A DNA stretch of 64,000 nt, taken from positions 20,370 to 84,369 of the forward strand of contig CAJXQX010000006.1 of the NCBI GenBank assembly GCA_913058185.1, given 5' to 3'. The stretch is from an uncultured Verrucomicrobiota bacterium. GTDB taxonomy: Bacteria > Verrucomicrobiota > Verrucomicrobiia > Opitutales > Opitutaceae. Position 1 is the stretch's first letter, and each line of letters starts with the position of its first letter. The notes under the pieces are model-generated. The model was not told the origin of the DNA. It saw nothing but the letters and a program-made list of their open reading frames with translations, and did not search any database. Position numbers and translations under genes: made by a program. Positions 61,149-64,000 of this stretch are shown here, piece after piece.

Positions 61149-64000
61149 TTAGAAGCTAAACGTATTGGTCAGCCAGTATTGCGCTGGAGCCGCGAAACGA
61201 ACGCGAGCCGCACTGCCATCTGGCTGGTAACGCGTGACGTCGAGACCGTCATTACTCACGTTCTGGAGATTGCGCATGTTGATTTGCATCTTCCAGTCGA
61301 CACCACCGAGGATATCGAGCTTACGACGGTAACCGATGGTAGCATCGTAGGACATCTTCCGTTTGCCGTACCAAGGATTGTCAGTATCCGGAAATACGAA
61401 ACCGCTATCCGGATCGGTATACACCGGATAACCACCAGCGAACTCATCTTCGTAACGAACGGCACCACCGATGGAGAGGCCTTTCATGCCACCGTCGCGG
61501 AAGGTATAATTCGTAATGAAGTTGAAGCGCCATTCCCGTTGTTCAGGATTCGGCTTTCCTTCGTTACCCTTAATGGCGAAGAAATCGAGGAGGCGTTGAT
61601 TCCGCTGTTCGATAAGCGTGTTTCCGCTTACTTCTTGAATCGGAGAACTCCAGTCGAGGTGACCATATAGTTTCATATGGGGACCCCAAATGTCGCCCAC
61701 CAAGCGGGAAAGACGAGGAGCAACATTGGTAAGAACCGTTTCCTGACGCGCCGCATTGAAGGCAATGCGCCAGTTACGGGTGGGATTGAAGATAATTTCA
61801 CCTTCAAATCCTTTGGCATCGATGTCTTGGGTGTCCGTGATGTTTCCAGCCCATTGAGTTTTGACGTTACCATCGGCGAGAAGGCGGTAATTGTAAGCCG
61901 TCTTGAGTGCATCCGTCAGAGCAGGCTCAATTTGCGCACGAGCAGCGATGGAATCGGAAAGCCCTGAGTAGAGTTGGGCGATGGCTTGATCGATCGTCTG
62001 GTCCTCCTCGTTCAATCCCGTGGCGGGATCAAACGGGAAATTGCCGTCATCATCCGGGGACGTAAGCTCATCAATATATTCCTGATCAAGTTGACCATCA
62101 CCGTTGCCGTCGTAGAGCGTAACTCCACGGTTCAGCCGGCCGAACCAGTTGAACAGATCAGAATTAATCTGATTGTAGACACCAGAAACCGGAGTGGTGG
62201 CGTTCAAGAGCTTCGCGGAGAACCAATTGAGACGAGCAGTCACCTTATTTTCCATCATGTAGAAACTCACGCCCCAGTCCTGACTTTCACCCCGAGGGGC
62301 ATCGACCGGGTTACGCACCTCATCGACGCGATCCGTCGCGGGGATGAAGTTGTCTGACGTATTGTAGTGGAAGGTGATGTCGTTGAATATCTCCGGTAGA
62401 GGAATGATATTCTTGGGCCAGTAAAGCACCCCACCATAACCAAAGGTCGTTTCCTCAAGTTTGGAGTGAAGGCCCTTTTCTAAGGTCCAACTTTCATCGG
62501 TGAGATTAGGAACCTCATCGAGGCCGACCAAATCGGCTTCGGTGTTGATCGAATTTTTGATGGTGTCCTGACGGTAACCCATGTTGATCACGAGATGTTC
62601 GTTGAACAATTTGGACTGCGTATTGATCGCGGCTGAGGTGATCTCAGTGCGTTGCTTACGGTAGTTCTTACTCGGAGTTTCCCGCACTTCAAAATCGTGA
62701 TACTGCCAACTTTCGTTGCCATTGATGACGGAGTTCGGACCCGAAACGACACCGATATTGTCGTTGGTCGCGTCGGGACCCAAGTTCCAGGTTAACTTCT
62801 GGGTTGTGTAACCCGATGGACGACGGATGTTGTAATCAGCTGGCGCAAGTTGGAAGTCACTCAACGACCAATTCGGATCGCTGAAGGCCCGAGATTGATT
62901 GGGACCAATGTAAGCCAAAACAGGCACGTTGCGCACGCCATTGGCGGCTTGACGCCCATTAAGGTTGGTCAAGTGAATGGCAGGATCCGGATCGCCAAAC
63001 GAATTCTGAACGAAGCTGATACGGCGTTCGTCGTAGGTGTTTTTATCACCCAGGAATGTCAGGGTATGCTCGCCGAGAACGTTGCGGAAGAAACTATCAT
63101 CCGCTCCCTTGCGGAAGTCATGTTTGACGAACGCGGTGACACGCAACGCTTCCCGTTGCTCATCGGTCTCTTGACGGCCCGACTTAGTCAACACAACCGG
63201 ACGACCGTAATTAGGATTCGGACGCGTATCGGCAGGTCCGGTGCCGTCCATATAGGCTTGAGTGGGCATGAGGATGTCGCGATTCACATCAAACGTGACC
63301 TGAGCATTGCCACCATTAAAGGCGGTGTAGTTATCGCGGAAGAGATCCTGATAATCCCAAGCAACAGTCACACCAGCGGCGCCATCGAGCATCGTTTGCT
63401 CCAACGACAGATTGAAATTATCAAAGTCGCGGGAATAGAAGTCATTATCCCAGCCGAGATTTGCGGTGGAGAAATCGAAGGTTTCCAAGTCAACAAAACC
63501 TTGGTCCAACCAGCCCGTGCCGTTGATGTCTTTGAGGTTACCCGGGTAATGACGTCGAGGAGCTCCACGTCCCTTTTTCCCAGCGTCCCAGAAGGGATCC
63601 TTCTTCAAATAGGCATTACCGGGAAGCTGGTCGGTGTAAGCCAAACTTGGTTCCCGACCATTGGAACCATCATAGATGAATCCACTAGACATGTTGCCCC
63701 AGCCGATGGTCTTGTAGACGCTGGGAGCAACGGAATTGCGAATAAACGGCTGCTGGTCGCCATTGGCATCAGTATACATCGGCCAGTTGGCGCGTTCCTC
63801 TGCGGTGACAAAACGAGCGACATTTTTTTTGTTGATCCACTGGGCCATATTCGGGCCCTCCGAATTATTGAAACGATTTACATATTCAAACGCGTCAAAG
63901 GTCATTGGATAATCCACGAAGGTATCGAGGTTATTGATCGGGAGTAGCACGTCGGGTGCGTTACCGACGACGGAACCATTCTCGAAGTGACCCTTAATGA
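61149..64000 (-). CDS. TonB-dependent receptor, 5' partial
   Basis: The frame is open through the right edge; the GTG at 63950 is internal, since codons above it (IKGHFENGSVVGNAPD) read on. The visible 950 residues are the later plug and barrel of a large outer-membrane receptor: aromatic and Asn/Asp-rich alternating strands, insert loops, and a final strand ending QYWLTNTFSF with the terminal Phe needed for BamA-driven insertion. It would import a ligand, perhaps an oligosaccharide, with energy from TonB. The ligand cannot be told. The 365-codon opposite-strand frame at 62850 is a shadow. Confidence 0.92.
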   Translation of the reverse strand, partial: IKGHFENGSVVGNAPDVLLPINNLDTFVDYPMTFDAFEYVNRFNNSEGPNMAQWINKKNVARFVTAEERANWPMYTDANGDQQPFIRNSVAPSVYKTIGWGNMSSGFIYDGSNGREPSLAYTDQLPGNAYLKKDPFWDAGKKGRGAPRRHYPGNLKDINGTGWLDQGFVDLETFDFSTANLGWDNDFYSRDFDNFNLSLEQTMLDGAAGVTVAWDYQDLFRDNYTAFNGGNAQVTFDVNRDILMPTQAYMDGTGPADTRPNPNYGRPVVLTKSGRQETDEQREALRVTAFVKHDFRKGADDSFFRNVLGEHTLTFLGDKNTYDERRISFVQNSFGDPDPAIHLTNLNGRQAANGVRNVPVLAYIGPNQSRAFSDPNWSLSDFQLAPADYNIRRPSGYTTQKLTWNLGPDATNDNIGVVSGPNSVINGNESWQYHDFEVRETPSKNYRKQRTEITSAAINTQSKLFNEHLVINMGYRQDTIKNSINTEADLVGLDEVPNLTDESWTLEKGLHSKLEETTFGYGGVLYWPKNIIPLPEIFNDITFHYNTSDNFIPATDRVDEVRNPVDAPRGESQDWGVSFYMMENKVTARLNWFSAKLLNATTPVSGVYNQINSDLFNWFGRLNRGVTLYDGNGDGQLDQEYIDELTSPDDDGNFPFDPATGLNEEDQTIDQAIAQLYSGLSDSIAARAQIEPALTDALKTAYNYRLLADGNVKTQWAGNITDTQDIDAKGFEGEIIFNPTRNWRIAFNAARQETVLTNVAPRLSRLVGDIWGPHMKLYGHLDWSSPIQEVSGNTLIEQRNQRLLDFFAIKGNEGKPNPEQREWRFNFITNYTFRDGGMKGLSIGGAVRYEDEFAGGYPVYTDPDSGFVFPDTDNPWYGKRKMSYDATIGYRRKLDILGGVDWKMQINMRNLQNVSNDGLDVTRYQPDGSAARVRFAAPAQYWLTNTFSF

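Noticed and set aside
62850..63947. 365-codon open frame opposite to the TonB receptor
   Set aside because: The receptor strand has clear outer-membrane barrel features and its C-terminal signal; the opposite frame has no recognisable domain and follows from codon bias.

Overview
The window looks like a chromosomal segment of a Gram-negative member of the Verrucomicrobiota, most likely the Opitutales/Opitutaceae. An outer membrane is implied by bamA, an OmpH/Skp chaperone, lpxD and a large TonB-dependent receptor. The gene order rplY-pth-rpsF-ssb-rplI-dnaB, adjacent RNase HII and HIII genes, many carbohydrate-use genes and the families of near-palindromic intergenic repeats fit that group. 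The assignment is inference; no rRNA is present.

Layout. 0-10.4 kb: end of pyrE, a repeat-rich gap, then a long leftward housekeeping run (rplY, pth, rpsF, ssb, rplI, dnaB, bamA, ompH, lpxD, prs). 10.5-14.2 kb: a tRNA-Asn gene followed by a block bounded by a second copy of the tRNA 3' end. The block carries a nitric oxide synthase oxygenase, a Fur-like regulator and remnants of a response regulator and a histidine kinase. 14.4-20 kb: a beta-helix acyltransferase-like gene, a fused GlcD-GlcE glycolate dehydrogenase, tRNA-Gly, a decayed glycosyltransferase/substrate-binding gene and an NtrC-type regulator. 20.4-29.3 kb: an accessory sugar-catabolism block (broken cytochrome c/PQQ sugar dehydrogenase, sugar isomerase-like protein, heparinase II/III-like lyase, AraC regulator, interrupted desaturase, uroporphyrinogen-decarboxylase-like protein, transporter scrap), then an NtrB-like kinase. 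30.4-36.2 kb: broken acyltransferase, rnhB, rnhC, mutY, broken sugar isomerase, rpsU. 36.4-46.4 kb: dnaE, a methyltransferase, a thioredoxin-like protein, a CcsA/HemX-like protein with hemA, a tautomerase, a DtxR/MntR regulator, tatC, ruvC. 46.4-55.9 kb: TauE exporter, sugar porter, recF, cysteine desulfurase, a broken BrnT-type toxin with its antitoxin, a nucleoside permease, cyclophilin, gamma-carbonic anhydrase, CNT nucleoside transporter. 56-64 kb: a two-gene glycoside uptake and hydrolysis unit (GPH symporter and GH1 beta-glucosidase), a DUF2306 membrane protein, a broken acetyltransferase, and the TonB receptor running off the right edge.

Two things stand out. First, the NOS-bearing block at tRNA-Asn has the form of a small, decaying genomic island and is the best candidate for an unusual system. 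Second, pseudogenes are frequent: about ten genes are broken, by stops of all three kinds or by single-base shifts, three of which are apparent one-base gains in C/G runs. Together with many short dispersed repeats this suggests relaxed selection in accessory loci, although assembly errors in homopolymers must be excluded. The housekeeping genes are intact.
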